NCBI RefSeq assembly: GCF_000002425.4 | Contig: NC_037256.1 | Span: forward strand, 13,135,573 to 13,199,572 | Reading direction: 5' to 3' | DNA: 64,000 nucleotides | Origin: Physcomitrium patens | Lineage: Eukaryota > Streptophyta > Bryopsida > Funariales > Funariaceae | Part shown: one piece after another, positions 1 through 12,653 of the stretch | Position numbering within the stretch: the stretch's first letter is position 1 | How the letters are laid out: the number at the start of each line of letters is the position of its first letter | The notes under the pieces: model-generated | Databases searched by the model: none | Told to the model about the DNA's origin: nothing | What the model saw: the letters and a program-made list of their open reading frames with translations, nothing else | Translations under genes and position numbers: made by a program

Positions 1-1235
1 CTGACGAGTCAACACAAGGTTCGGAAGTTGCAAATTACTATGGTTGTGGGAATGTTTGCTGTTTCCTCACTTCAAATTCAGCCACTAAGTGCCCCAAGCA
101 CAAAAAGAAAATGAACATTCCGTTCAAGATTGTGGAGAGAAATGTGGCCTCTCAGAGTGACGCTATTGAAGGGAGTGACGAAATCCCTCAGGTTAGGCTA
201 TGGATATTTTGCTCTTATGTATCATCGCAGATGCCATGGAGAGAATTTATTTTCCGTTCTCTCCATGGCATTTGCGATGCTTGCTAATATTAGTAAAATT
301 ATTTTCCAACAAACTCGAAACCAAGCATCACTTGCAAGAATATTGTACCACTGGTGGGATTTGGAAATGCTCTTAGTCGAGAGCGCTGCTATAGAGGTGT
401 CGTGCTGCTTTGCTGTCAATTGTGACGGGTCTAAAAGCTGACAGATTTACAGAACTCTAATTGGGCAGGAGCAGCCAGATACCGAGTCAGTTCATGTTGG
501 TACTAGACTACAGCGTGCACGGCAATGTGCCTCGCAGAGTTGTGGTTCGCCCCGCCTCGCCCCGTCTACCAAGCTTCAGCGCTCTCCAAGTAGAGCTCAA
601 AATAGGCTATCTCTGACAGAGAAACCTGTAGTTTCTGCATTTGACTCTGTTCGAGTGACGAGGGGAAGTCGCGACATGCAGCTGGCATTTTCTACCGCTC
701 CACGAGCTCGTTCTATCGTATGTACTTCGCTGCAAGGGTCCTCGGATCCTGCATCCTTTACATTCCCTTCATTTTTGCATAGGCATACATACATACAAAG
801 TTGGTTGTGGTCATTGCGGGATGAGTTTATCGCTTTAAAGCTTGGCCATATGAAGTTGTGCTTGGCAGAACTTCAGAGGAGGATACGTGAGGGAAGGCAC
901 CAAGTATATGGTCACCAACACTCTTGAAATATACGCAAGCTCTGAGGCAATCAAGGCCCTTATTACCCTTCAGATTATTCGGTCTGAACGAGTTGGTGAC
1001 TTGGACACCATGCCAGTGAAGGTCGTGATAGCCGAGGTGATTACCTTCTTTGTCTCCTTTGTCTCCTTTGACCGAGCTGAGAATATTTTACGAAACAATA
1101 TCGTTCTTGTTAGTGAATACTTGCTGATGGGATTCATTACAGATCTTAGAGCTGTTGAAATTCTCCTTTACTTCCACAAATGTGCTAAACGACGTGTTCG
1201 GCAAGTACTGCACCGATCCTAAAATCGTTGGTTAG
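1..1235 (+). CDS. DUF674 family protein, C-terminal part (5' end outside window)
   Basis: Three exons fit together in phase 0: up to 191 (frame starting at base 3), 869-1036 and 1143-1235, ending in TAG. All junctions are GT-AG (CAG/gttagg, ggcag/AAC, GAG/gtgatt, attacag/ATC). About 149 residues are visible. The first exon holds a cysteine cluster (YYGCGNVCC then KCPKHKKK) like the putative metal-binding centre of plant DUF674 proteins. The second has GYVREGTKYMVTNTLEIY, the family's GYVKxxxxFxVTDDLxV motif. The third has ILELLKFSFTSTNVLNDVF, the closing LLKASLTSKxxLTxVF motif. The N-terminal FAEAGKDFVDxLLSFL half lies left of the window. DUF674 has no established biochemical role. This copy shows no lesion, unlike the related locus at 4.8-7.0 kb. 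Confidence 0.8.
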
Positions 1236-1540
1236 TTCTACACAAGCCTTCCCTCAATCAGTGTGCAAAGTATTTTGTCAGTGTGGTATTACAAGAGGAG
1301 TTGAACATTGTAAGCGAATATCAGAATAGGAGAAATTGGATGCTTGATGTTAATGCCCTGTGTTTGAGCTTGCCGTTTGCCAATGTACAGTCCATGAAGA
1401 AAAGAAGGACGCTTTTTTCCCTCAGTGTATTGACAAGCCTTGCTGCCAGTGTTCTCGTATGGGGACTCCTATGTTGGCCAATAGACCATTTTAACTAGGA
1501 ACAACCAACAGTAGCGAGTTTTCCAAGGCAGGTTATAAAA

Positions 1541-2584
1541 CTGGATCAGGAGCTAAGAGAAGCACATCTCTTGGCGGTCTCACCATCGAACTGTATGAAA
1601 ACAATTTCTGCTAGAAGGTTAAGGTTTTCGAGCATTCAGGAATGAAGATGAGGTTGCAGAACTAAAGTAACGCAAGCAGGGCTTGGAGCACCGCGCTGAT
1701 GAGTTTCAGGGCTGAATAGCTATCTGTGTGGGTGTGAATAAATGTGGACCATTCATGGCAGCATCTGGTGTGGAAACCTTTGGGAATTGCCAGTTGGGGA
1801 CGAACAGCTGAGCCTTCTCTTCACACCCACCTTCGGAAGGTTCAGCCCTCTTGTGAACGATGTGTAAAAGTAGCGTCCTTGGAGCTTCATACCTTCAGCA
1901 ACACTTCAGTTTCCTGCACAGAAACCCCACACTCACCATTTGAATCTCTGCATTACAAATGGTGTCGTCACAAGATTGTGGCTCTTTGACCTGAACTTGA
2001 GGTACATCTCATTCTTTCATCGTCGGTTTTGTTAGTCAACAACAACGTTAACGATTTTTTAGCTGGATCAGGAGCTAAGAGAAGCACATCTCTTGGCGGT
2101 CTCACCATCGAACTGTATGAAAACAATTTCTGCTAGAAGGTTAAGGTTTTCGAGCATTCAGGAATGAAGATGAGGTTGCAGAACTAAAGTAACGCAAGCA
2201 GGGCTTGGAGCACCGCGCTGATGAGTTTCAGGGCTGAATAGCTATCTGTGTGGGTGTGAATAAATGTGGACCATTCATGGCAGCATCTGGTGTGGAAACC
2301 TTTGGGAATTGCCAGTTGGGGACGAACAGCTGAGCCTTCTCTTCACACCCACCTTCGGAAGGTTCAGCCCTCTTGTGAACGATGTGTAAAAGTAGCGTCC
2401 TTGGAGCTTCATACCTTCAGCAACACTTCAGTTTCCTGCACAGAAACCCCACACTCACCATTTGAATCTCTGCATTACAAATGGTGTCGTCACAAGATTG
2501 TGGCTCTTTGACCTGAACTTGAGGTACATCTCATTCTTTCATCGTCGGTTTTGTTAGTCAACAACAACGTTAACGATTTTTTTC
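1541..2584. repeat. 522-bp tandem duplication, two seemingly identical copies
   Basis: Bases 1541-2062 are repeated at 2063 to about 2584 with a period of exactly 522. Both copies begin CTGGATCAGGAGC and end in AACGATTTTTT. I saw no substitution between them by eye. They lie about 300 bases downstream of the DUF674 stop, so they may be part of its 3' region. The 81-codon open frame in each copy (1744-1989 and 2266-2511) matches no family I know and is probably fortuitous. Confidence 0.93.
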
Positions 2585-4740
2585 CTGCCTTTGATGAACC
2601 ACCGTAATGAAACTAGTGTAACCATTGTTAGCCCAATAGGATCAAGTCTTCACCACACCATTTTCAGTGTCAGTCCTTAATTACTAGTGCTGTTCAGTGT
2701 TTGGATTACCACTTTTGGTAAAATTTCTTTCTTGAAATGTAAGTTCTTCTATTAATATTGCTATATTTATCAAATACTGATTTTTTTTTCTTTTATCTTT
2801 TGAATCAATTACCGTTTTGATGTATTCTAATCATGACCTAATTTAAGGTGTGTAGAATTAATATTTTCTAATATTTATATTTTTTATTTTGAATATTTAT
2901 ACAATAGGGCATTTTACACAAATCATCTTGCAAAAGATTTAGTTAAAAATTACATTTATTTCTTATTTTTCAAAATATTAAATATTATAAATCATTATTA
3001 TAGTTATTATAGATAATAACTTAAAATATTGAATTTTAAAACATTGCATTACTAGTGATTATTATCTAAAATAACTCTTTCAATGGATTCCAACAAATAT
3101 TATCTTGAAATTATTATATTGGATGTTCGAGCAAAAACGCTAAGCTTATGATATCTTTTTGAAAATTAACATAACAAAAAGTAGATTAACACTTCACAAT
3201 CTTACAAAGAAATTTTATTGATAAACATAACAATCAGTAATTAAGAAGAGAAGAAGAGAAAAAAAAAAAAAAAAAAAAAAAAAGGTCTTAAATTGGAGAA
3301 GTCAAAATTCCACAAGTATTACCAAAAATAACAACATAATCCATTATAGCATGTACATACTAAAATAGAAATACTACTTTGATTATAATCACTTATTAGT
3401 TAAATAAAATTTATGATATTTTTTAAATAAACATTATGATTAATTTCATTTTTTAGGCATACAATACTTCAATTTATAATTATGAATTTTTTCAATGATA
3501 TTTTGTAGATGATTTGATAAATTTCTTTTTATAAAATATAAATAAAATTTAGCTACTAAGGAAATTTAATTTTTTAATTTTTTATAAAAAAAATGAGCAT
3601 TCTTTATATGCACCCAATGTTTATATTTATGTAGCTTTGATTTATTTTAAAGCTCTCAACAACATTTTTTTAATTTTTATTTTTTTATTGTTGATATGCT
3701 TCTAATAATATCAAAATAGAGATTATTATAAAATAAATTATTTGCTAAAATTTTGTCTTTTAATCTTATTTATTATAAATAATGTTGTTTATGCAATATT
3801 TATCTAGTTGGAAACTTACAAGTTGACATTGTAAATATAAAATGTATGTAAATATTTTGTAACATAATATCTTTGTTAAATAATAAATTTATAACCTAAT
3901 AATAATTAATAATAAAATTCTAAAGTATTGTTTTAGAGTTGGTACATAATGAAAATCATACATTTCTTAAGATATTTTTCCAATCATTCTAAACTACTTA
4001 GAATTCAAATTACATAAGAGTATATTTAATGACATATTTTAAAAATGTTGATACTAATAATTTTTTTCTGAATGTTTTCATGGTTTATTTAAAAAAATAT
4101 ATTTTCTTGTAGAAATAAAGCAATTAAAAGGTTTTAACACCTACAAAAGTAAAATACAACTTCGCCATCATGAATCTAAAATTTCTTGTTGGTATTCTGT
4201 AGTAATAATTCATTAGACTACCATGAATTGCATGTGACTTCATTTACTATCTTTGATATTCCTTTTTGAACAAAAAAGGTTCTAGACACCTTAAGTCTTC
4301 TATTCCATATGTTTTACATTCAACACTTGACTTCTCCTTTTCTCTTTTTTTTCTTTTTTTTTCTTCTAGTCATTTGGAAAATAAACAGTTTTGGGTATTA
4401 TTTAATAATTATTTTTACATACCCATATGATGGTCATTGACTTAAGTGATATTTACAGTGGATGAATGGACATCAAATAAATACTGTTGGAATTTGCTCT
4501 TGAAAAGAACCCACTGAAATATATTTGCCACATCATGTTAAACCAATGAGGTTGCAACTTCGCTGATTGTAGTCACGGAGAGAGAGAAGCAGTGGAATCT
4601 TCATAGTTTCTCCTATCAAATCAGTATAACTACTGCAATTTGTTGCCGCTAACCCACGTCTCTGCTGAAGATGTTCCAACAGCAAAACCCAGCTATGACA
4701 AAACCGTCCTCTTGTTTGCCATACCCATGAACAATGGTAA
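2585..4740. other. AT-rich intergenic DNA without recognisable gene
   Basis: About 2.1 kb of strongly AT-rich sequence with stops in all frames. It contains an uninterrupted run of 25 A (3259-3283). No coding domain, LTR pair or RNA gene could be recognised. It may be an old, unrecognisable transposon remnant. Confidence 0.6.
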
Positions 4741-4812
4741 ACTAGAATTCATTCTCAAGGCTAAAAAATGAAGAAAGACCCGCATGGAGCAAAAAGAAGA
4801 GAATAAAGCGTG

Positions 4813-6968
4813 TCAGAGATGCCAGACTCTGGGAGGTATTCGAACGCGAGAAGTAGAGTGATGAGTAATCCAAGGAGGCTTCACAGTTGGTGGGGCAGAT
4901 CTGGGCTTGGGTGGGTGGTCCAAGGAGGTGAGATGACACACCCTCGCCATCAGCTTGTCCACCTGCTTCTCCAACATGAGCATCTCCTTGCAAGGCCCAG
5001 GCATCGTGTGGTCTCCATTCGATCTGATGGTTTGCTTTGTGCCCACACTAGTGGAGCTTGATCTGCTGGAATGGGACGTGACACTTGAGGCAGGGTAGCT
5101 CAAGTCTCGCAAAACACAGCTGATCCTGTGCTCCCTCTCCTTCTCGTAATTCACAAGGCTGCCGCTGTGAAATGCTGTGTCCTGGATTTCCCTCAAGGCA
5201 GTGTGGAGTCCTTGCCCCCAAATGACGTGCAATTTCCTGGGCCTGTCTCACTGGATTGTGTTGTGGAGCCTGCTCCGACTTCTCTTCCTCGCTGCTGAAG
5301 GTTTTGTATTGTGAAGGTGTCGAGGGAAGGTTCACTTGGTTGGTTGTAATCACACAGGTTTCCCCAAGTGATTTTCCGAACACTTCACTCATGACGTTGA
5401 CGGATGTCAGGGATGCCCTCAGTAGTTGCAACACCTGAAAATGGGGGGGGGGGGTCATTACAATAGAGCCTCGGAGAAATCATTACTATGACTGATGAAT
5501 AGTACTACTCTCATGGGAATGGAATTCAGAATTGTCTCAGTTAATAATCAAGTTTCACTGAAGGCAATGACATCACCCACAATTTCACCATCAACTGCAG
5601 AAAAGCACCCATTTTAGATAGTACATGATGATGACCTGGTTCATACTTTCCTGCCTAAAAGAGTGCTGAATAATTGCTGCCAAGTATATCGATTGTTAAA
5701 GGTGTGAAGATGCTCATGTTCTCCACATTCAGTTTCTTCAGCAAAGCCAAGGATTTGGAGCTGGGAAAGATCTCAAGATTATCAGTCACAAAATATTTGC
5801 TACCGCATTTCACATAACCATTATGTGTCTCAGTATTCGGTGACGTCTCGCTCTCATGCATTATCTTGCATTGCGTGGTTATCTTCTTCTGGTGCCGAGG
5901 GCATTTCGCTCCGCATCTGGTCAAGCAGATAATTTAAAACCTTGAATCCGCGGTGTCACACTCATGAGCTGTGGCTGTGCTCTAAATGAATTGGATTCAC
6001 CAAAATAATTAAGAAATACCTTAAAGGTCATTGGGCTCTAAAGTGGAGAGTATAATCCCCTTAACTGTGTCAGGTTACCTCTTTTCAATCTAAAGTTCAA
6101 ACAAATCTGCCACCCATCAATAATATAAGATGAATTTAATAGTAAGTGTTCAAGTGGAACAACAACAACTGGAACGTGCGTTGGAGAGACAAAGGCGCAA
6201 TGAGAACTTGCGCCGCATAAGAAGAAACTTTGCTCAGAGTTGTTGGGCTCCGAGGTACCCTCTCTCGAACGTCTAATCTCATCCTCTGTAGCCAAGTGAC
6301 CCAGCCCATGCACTGGCTTCAGATCTACGAGCATCATCTTATTGGTACAAAGAGTCTCCTCAGCTTCAAGCCTCTGGATGCTATTGAAAACATTGGCAAT
6401 GCCGCCTACAGCCTTGGGGGTTATCAATGAATCTGCATCATTCCGAGGAACTTCGACATTAAATGTCTCCATTTGTAAGAGAATTCTGCGTAAATGGTCT
6501 CAACTTGCCAGCTCGATCCAGAAATCTATGCGGTGCGCGTGTAGCTCTTAAATACTTGCGCATAAGCACTTCATGCAAGAAACAGACCATCATAATCCGA
6601 GGTCGAGAAGAGAAGGTTTTAGAGAATTGCGACGCCTAAAAAGAAATTGAAGCTGCCACACAATACACGTGACTTAACAAACCCTAATTTCATGAAAACT
6701 TCAGAACCCGACACTGATTCGAATGCAGACCCAACACCGGCAGTAACAAATGAGTTGGCGATCGCAGCTGGGTTTAGAAGAAACGCTCACTGTCGGAGAG
6801 AAGCTTGATGACACGGCCAATGGGCAGGGTTAGGAACCCCAAAACCAGATCCACGAACTCTTTCCCAGCTTCCACAAACAGAATCTGCTGGCTGGTTTTG
6901 CTGTACATGAGGGTCACGAGAATGTTCTTGTCTGTGCACTGGACCATCGGCGTTCCCAATTGTGACAT
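4813..6968 (-). pseudogene. DUF674 family locus, probably inactivated
   Basis: Four conserved blocks are recognisable on the minus strand. The N-terminus starts at an ATG at 6968 (6791-6968; ILFVEAGKEFVDLVLGFL then LPIGRVIKLL). The second block ends near 6300 (GGIANVFNSIQRLE, then FFLCGASSHC). The third, 5655-5924, has KCPRHQKK and GYVKCGSKYFVTDNLEIF. The fourth starts at 5434 (VLQLLRASLTSVNVMSEVF). Lesions: the only phase-compatible continuation of exon 1 crosses an in-frame TGA (6500-6502); block 3 reaches a stop without a canonical GT donor where the intact copy at 1036 has one; and the frame after about 5230 is unclear, because two overlapping frames share the coding-like signal. A further 5' non-coding exon near 7039-7066 is possible. 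A functional gene with unusual splicing or sequence errors remains possible. Confidence 0.65.
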
Positions 6969-7207
6969 TCTCAGAAACGAGAAGCAAACAAGGTCACGAT
7001 CCACCTGCTAATATCATAACCCCACTCTATTCACTCACGCTGCCCGTTTCCCAACGTCAAATTCATGATCAGCTCCTGCTCTACTCCCAGAGATCCTAAA
7101 TATCCCAATTCCAAATCCGCTGCTATAGCTTCTAACGCATCCTGGCACCGACGACACTACAGGCGGAGGATCCCATGCATCGGGGAGAAAGCAAGAAGTG
7201 GTAGCAT

Positions 7208-7240
7208 GTGAGAGAGAGAGAGAGAAAGAGAGGCGATGCA
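7208..7240. repeat. GA-rich microsatellite
   Basis: Purine repeat of mostly GA units, upstream of the minus-strand DUF674 locus. Its complement would form a CT-rich leader or promoter tract, a common feature of plant 5' regions. Confidence 0.7.
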
Positions 7241-7303
7241 GAGCGGCGTGGCGGTTGAGGAGATACCGAGTAGGGTGGGTGGTGGAGCGGGGTGGAGCAA
7301 AGA

Positions 7304-7358
7304 TGTAATGCATTACATTGACTACCTTCCATTACATTATATTACATTACATTACAGT
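7304..7358. repeat. CATTA/ATTAC short tandem repeat
   Basis: An imperfect pentanucleotide array of ATTAC units, interrupted once by an unrelated dozen bases. Confidence 0.75.
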
Positions 7359-7464
7359 ACCGGGAGAGGCGAGAGGATCATCCTTTCCAAGGCTGGCTGG
7401 CCATGAGGCGCATCGTTCCGCCTCCCAACTGCCGCTGGTTCTACCGACTTCGGCCGACACAACT

Positions 7465-7570
7465 GCCAGGGGAACCTGAGAACTCCTCTGAGAACACGAG
7501 AACTGTAAAGGGAACTTGGTAACATGGGAACTGAATTGGGAACGTGAGAACGGATCTGGGAACTAGCAGC
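7465..7570. repeat. degenerate GAAC-containing repeat
   Basis: About ten occurrences of GGAAC or GAGAAC spaced roughly 8-16 bases apart. The pattern suggests an expanded and diverged short tandem repeat, in otherwise unremarkable intergenic DNA. Confidence 0.6.
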
Positions 7571-7599
7571 CTCTGGTTTCTCACTGGGTCGTTACTTGT

Positions 7600-8152
7600 G
7601 CAGTAGGGTTTGTTACTGGTTCTGGATTAAAGAGACTAAAACCCCCTTTTTTAGATTTTTATCTTACTTTTTAGAATAAGTATTATGCTGAAATTATTTA
7701 AGAAATCTATTTTTCTTATAATTTTTAAAAAATTTCCTATAGTTTGGATTCTGATGTTAGCTCATTTGTCATTGCTAGTATTTTTAAATATTGACAGTCC
7801 AGTATTAAAATCTTTAATTTTTTTCTGACATTTAAGAAATTTAGTTTTTTATTTGATTTTTTTTTTATTCTTTAGCAATGGGAAAAAAAATCATAAGTCT
7901 TGTAGTTATTTATTTATTATTTCTTTTAATATGATTCTTATCCTGCCAATATTTTATTTGTTATACCTTCACATTTTAATAATTTTTATGCTGTTTTTTT
8001 AATCTTTATTTCACAAAATTGCTAGAATGATGTGTGCAATAACTTATTTATTTTTGAGTGTTCAAGCAACAATCACTGCTAAAAATTTGAAGAAATTATA
8101 AAATAATAAAGAAGATAAAAAAAAAATACAACAAGAGAAAATATCTGTTTAA

Positions 8153-8183
<31 letters not shown>

Positions 8184-9427
8184 GATATATATATATATAT
8201 ATATATAAGAATTACAAACCATTGTTATTCCTTTTTACAACTAATTTTAAAACTCTATTGAACTTAAATGTAAACTTCATCATTTGTTAATAAATAAGAT
8301 TATATTGATGATTAAATGTCTTGAAAAAAGTATAACCAAGTCAAACATTAATAACTTTTGTAAACATAATCTAATTTTTTTCATTAAACCAAGAAAAGTT
8401 TGAAAATTATTATTATGTTTTTACTATTTTAATATTTATCTTACAAAGATAAAGACGGGAAAGGGATTTGAAAATTTTCGTAAAAAATACCAACGAAAAG
8501 GGTGATCTCATTATTTCACCCCCATTATACACAACGAAATTGATCAAGGAGTCATTCAATGATATAACTATCATAGTTTCATACTAGCAATCTTTTCTAT
8601 CTCATCTTATTGAGCTTGGAGAAATTACATATTCTCCAAAAACTGCCCAGAACACCCTCATTGATTTGGCATCTTACATCACTACGTAGCATTTTAAGCA
8701 GATTAGCAAGGATAATAATAATAATAAAAAAACACCAAGCCTAATCAATTTTGTAAGATAAATATTACAATATTTCCACTAAAATTTCATCTTGCACTGT
8801 ATATTTGATCAAGTGGCTCATGCAAAACTTAATGTCGCTTCTAAACCAATCCCTCACGGAAAATAGCTTCATATGACGAGTTACTTCCTGGGTAATAGAA
8901 TGGTCTTCATCATAAGTCTGAGTTTAATATCCATCTCTTTGGACCTGATGAATCCATGAATATAGAATGAAAGCTAAATGTCTGTCAATCGTGATGACAA
9001 AAAAAAGTATTTATTTTGAACTAATACTGGTTTAGTGGATCTCTGGTTTAACGAGACCCAGAATGATGCGAAATTTTTCGAGTAAAACTTGACGTAATTA
9101 ATGACGACCTCAACCTTGTGGTACTTATGATAATTGAGATGGTTCTGTAGTCGTTGCTTCAGCAACACCATCAGAAGCGATGGTCATTGCAGGACACAAG
9201 CAAAGAAGGTGATGCTCCAATCTGTAGTCTCAACCTTTATTTGTTTGCTTCCTCTTCTTATCTCCACTCTGCTTATTCATAGTCTCTTCCATAATGAATC
9301 ATTACTAAGCAGACAGTAAACATGACAGTTAAATTTGTACTTTTGTTTTGGACATGTAGTGCTAAATTTTTTCTCGCTAACTTCGTGAATGCAATGCTAA
9401 GGCTAAAAAAGTAACGAAGGGAGAATA
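7600..9427. other. AT-rich intergenic DNA with CA/TA microsatellite
   Basis: No coding domain seen. A (CA)n tract at about 8154-8179 runs directly into a (TA)n tract ending near 8207. The remainder is AT-rich unique sequence and the 3' flank of the minus-strand MSAP gene. Confidence 0.6.
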
Positions 9428-11848
9428 TTACAGCTCCCCATGTGAACTTGCCTTCTGCCTAGCACCAGATGATGGGGCAGCCTTTCTAGCTGGCTTCTTG
9501 CCGTTCCACCAACTGCTAATGGTTCGCATTGCTTTGTTCACACTTTTCGACGCAGTTCGAATGGCCTTTTGAGTGCGGGCTCCGACTTCATTACTAAGTT
9601 TAGAAACAGAGTCTCCCCATGTTTTCACCAATGGTTTTTTCACCTGCGGGATTTACGTCACAAAAGTATCAACCAGAAACCTCATCACGTAACATGACAT
9701 TACAGCATCCGGAACCTCAGCAATGGAATCCGGTTTATCTGCAACCTTCTACTGGCTTCCAAATTTCTTCCCTCACTACCACATACATGAGTGATCCTAA
9801 ATAAAGGAATTTTAAAGTGGAACTGGTGCAGCTCAAGCCTAATGAATACGACTTTCAGGAATATTTTAAGCTTTCAAGCAACTAACAACTAGATAACACA
9901 TATATACACAAATATAGGGAAGCAAGCGAGAACAGCCACAATGACCCACGTCGATGTTCAGCCTAGTTTTGTAGTAAAGTTTCTGGGCCTGCGCGCCCTC
10001 ACGGCTAATTAGAAACCAGGAAGGCATGGAGAGTGTTCTATGGAGCCTATAAATCGTAAATACCTGACTCGTCTTAGCGTCAGTTTCACCCTCGTCCTCG
10101 TCCTCGTCCTCTTCCTCATCCTCGGCATCAGGGTCATCAGAGCCGCGGCCACCACCCATTAAACCGGGATTCTTTTGAAGTTCCTCCCTGGAGAACATTT
10201 TCATCGAAGGTGCTCCTGGCACGTCCTGCGCAATAGTTGGGCATAATTGGTAGAAAATTAGGCCGGGAGTTAAATGTAGCAGTTAAGGATTAGCGTTGCT
10301 CTTTAAGTCTAAGATCAAACAGTTGACAAATTGCAATAAACTCACATTGAGAGAGCGCATGAGCTTCTCCATTTCAGCTTCCTTGCCTCCTTTTGGAGTA
10401 AAAGCTTCTCCTGGTACTCTATCCTGCTCATCAACACCACATACAGTCAAAGTTTGTGAGAGAATGTAGCTAATATTATGGAACCCAAATGCGGAAAAGA
10501 CTGCAATCTGAGCTATCTCAACTTTGATACAAATTGATTTGGGTGTCCTCCACTTTGGTGTGAACGTAAGGGTCCAGTATGTAGTATCCACTCAAACAAA
10601 TAAGTTTATGAAGTGATCTAGTACTACCTTGGGCACACGGGGTGTTTTCCCTACACAGGCTTTACTCAAATCCTTGCAGAGCAGTTTCGTCAAGCCAGCT
10701 CGTGTTGCCCCAGCTTTGTAAAGATATTCTGCTAGATCCGTGTCATGATCTCCCATAACCTTCATTAAAACACCAGGTGTTAGAGCTTGTATCCAGCTTA
10801 GTCCAACTAGATCGGACTGCTTGCCATAAAACCGAGGAATCTTGTGTATTTACAAAAGTACCTCAGAAGAGAATGAATTGATTCCTGTCCTTCCTAGAAA
10901 TTCATCAACTGGTCGCCACTAGAAAATGGAAAAAATGCGGGGAAGGAAAATTCTCAACTCAAGCATTGCGGGAAGTTACTGTGGAAAAATGGCAACTTTC
11001 TTCCGAATAATAAAAATGTAAATGTAAGAGGTTGCTAGAAAAGACGATCCCAGTACCTCTCGGCAAGCTCGTTCAATAGTTTTGCACTCTGTGTTGCAAA
11101 CACCTTCCTCCTGTTGCTCTACCAGCTTCAAGACAACGACCACCAAAAATCAATACCGAAGTCAGAAAACAATCGCTCTTAGTGTAGGGTATGTACTATT
11201 CTCTACCTAGCTTTCAATAGAAACGAATTGGAAAATTAACAAGTTAGTACAGCTTTTTCTGCCACAGCAGAAATATTGTACCCTACCTGAAGCTTGTCCC
11301 CTTTCTCCACAATGTCGAGCTTCAAAATCCAGTCACTTTCTTCTTTTTTCATGTTGCAGATATTCTCCGCGACATCGATAATCTCAAGTTCCGTGATCTG
11401 CAGACAATTAAAAAAAATATTGGCATACGTATCCTGAAAACATCTTCAAGCTCACAGAGCGTGACCGGAGAGAGACTCACCAAAATAACATTCTGAACGG
11501 CATTCGACGGCCAACCAGCTATATACTTGTGCACAAGAGAGAGGTTTGTTCCAAACATGAAATAAAGCTGAATCATCAGTGACTCAAGATCTTCGGTGGT
11601 ACGTATACCTTTCGAGGAGCGGCTTTCTCACGCTTATCCTTGACTTGACGCACCAATTGCTTAGCTATGACTTCACACACACTACATTTGATTAATGGGA
11701 TGTCTTCCTTTCTAGCTGTAGCAACCACCTTTTTATCAGCATTTACTTGTTCCAAACCAGAAATGAACACCCCCGCTAGAAGCAGAAGCAAGATCATGGA
11801 GAATCGGCGAGAAGACATAGTTGCTAATCGCACTCCTGGCCCGATCAT
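9428..11848 (-). CDS. Canopy/MSAP-like saposin-type ER protein (DUF3456, TLR4 regulator/MIR-interacting MSAP family)
   Basis: Eight exons join in phase 0 with GT-AG junctions: 11848-11609, 11397-11287, 11125-11057, 10918-10862, 10759-10628, 10423-10346, 10225-10064 and 9643-9428, giving 354 residues. The N-terminus is a signal peptide (second Met at residue 11, then a run of five Leu). The core has the paired cysteines of the saposin-like canopy fold: CSVC at 55-58, NICN, GVCNTEC, ERAC and LLCKDLSKAC. A long acidic Glu/Asp stretch follows, then a basic C-terminus ending HGEL, which resembles the HDEL/KDEL retrieval signal. Family members are ER-lumenal chaperone-like proteins; the plant orthologues are little studied. 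Either of the first two ATGs could be the start; I use the upstream one. The architecture and all splice phases make the model firm. Confidence 0.88.
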
Positions 11849-12653
11849 TCAAGTCCTGCCCTTCAAAACCTGACACGACAAAAAAGAAACACTTACATCA
11901 GGATACGCATCTCGCAGGATACCCTAAGAATTCGCAAGGTTGATAGCTTACAATCAATCAATACCACCGCAAGTTTAAAATAAAAATAAAAAAGTCTATC
12001 AAAACTCGATGGCATAATCGAGCATCAAATCAAACAGAACAAGGCTGAGAAAGCCCGCCAATGACTACTAATGTCAAATCTTTTCACTTCCATCACATTG
12101 AATCAATCATTGTTAATATAAAATGTCACGAGAACAAAACACTCAACCCTCGAGCATCATTCCGCAACTCTCCCCTAAAAAATCAGAAACGCCAGTGATA
12201 AAACCGTGACTACACCCCAGGAATTAATAAAAACACACAACCCAAAAACATCTAAATGTTAAACAACTACAGATGCTATCTACATGAACAAAATTGCTGT
12301 TCTTCCCTTCCACATAAAACAACAGGAACTAGGAAAGATAGAGCAGATCGAGGTAATGGAGCTCCGACCTCGTGAGTAGGCAAATGCGGATGCTTTGGCA
12401 ACCGTAGGAGCACCGGAGAAGACTGGAAACAGACGACTTCGAAGCCAATGCCGAGATAACTCAGATGCGAGAGCAATCGCGGGAACCACTTGGGGGTTGT
12501 ACCGCCATCGTCTTGTGCAAGAATACTCTAGAGCTGTGAAGAAGACGTGCTTCAATCTTGGCAAACTTATACCGGGTATCATTATCCGACATCCTCCACA
12601 TGAGGGTATGTGACACCAATATCAATCCTGGTTAACGAACATTCAACTCTTAC
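11849..12653. other. 5' flank of the MSAP gene
   Basis: No gene could be supported here. The stretch just upstream of 11848 should carry the MSAP leader and promoter. No clear TATA box was identified. Confidence 0.4.

Noticed and set aside
1744..2511. Two identical 81-codon frames as tandem genes
   Set aside because: They are simply carried by the 522-bp duplication. No domain, no splice context, and identical non-coding flanks.
5655..5924. U12-type intron (ATATACTT) as donor of the DUF674 exon at 5655-5924
   Set aside because: It has a mismatch to the U12 consensus, the acceptor is an ordinary CAG, and the phase does not fit.
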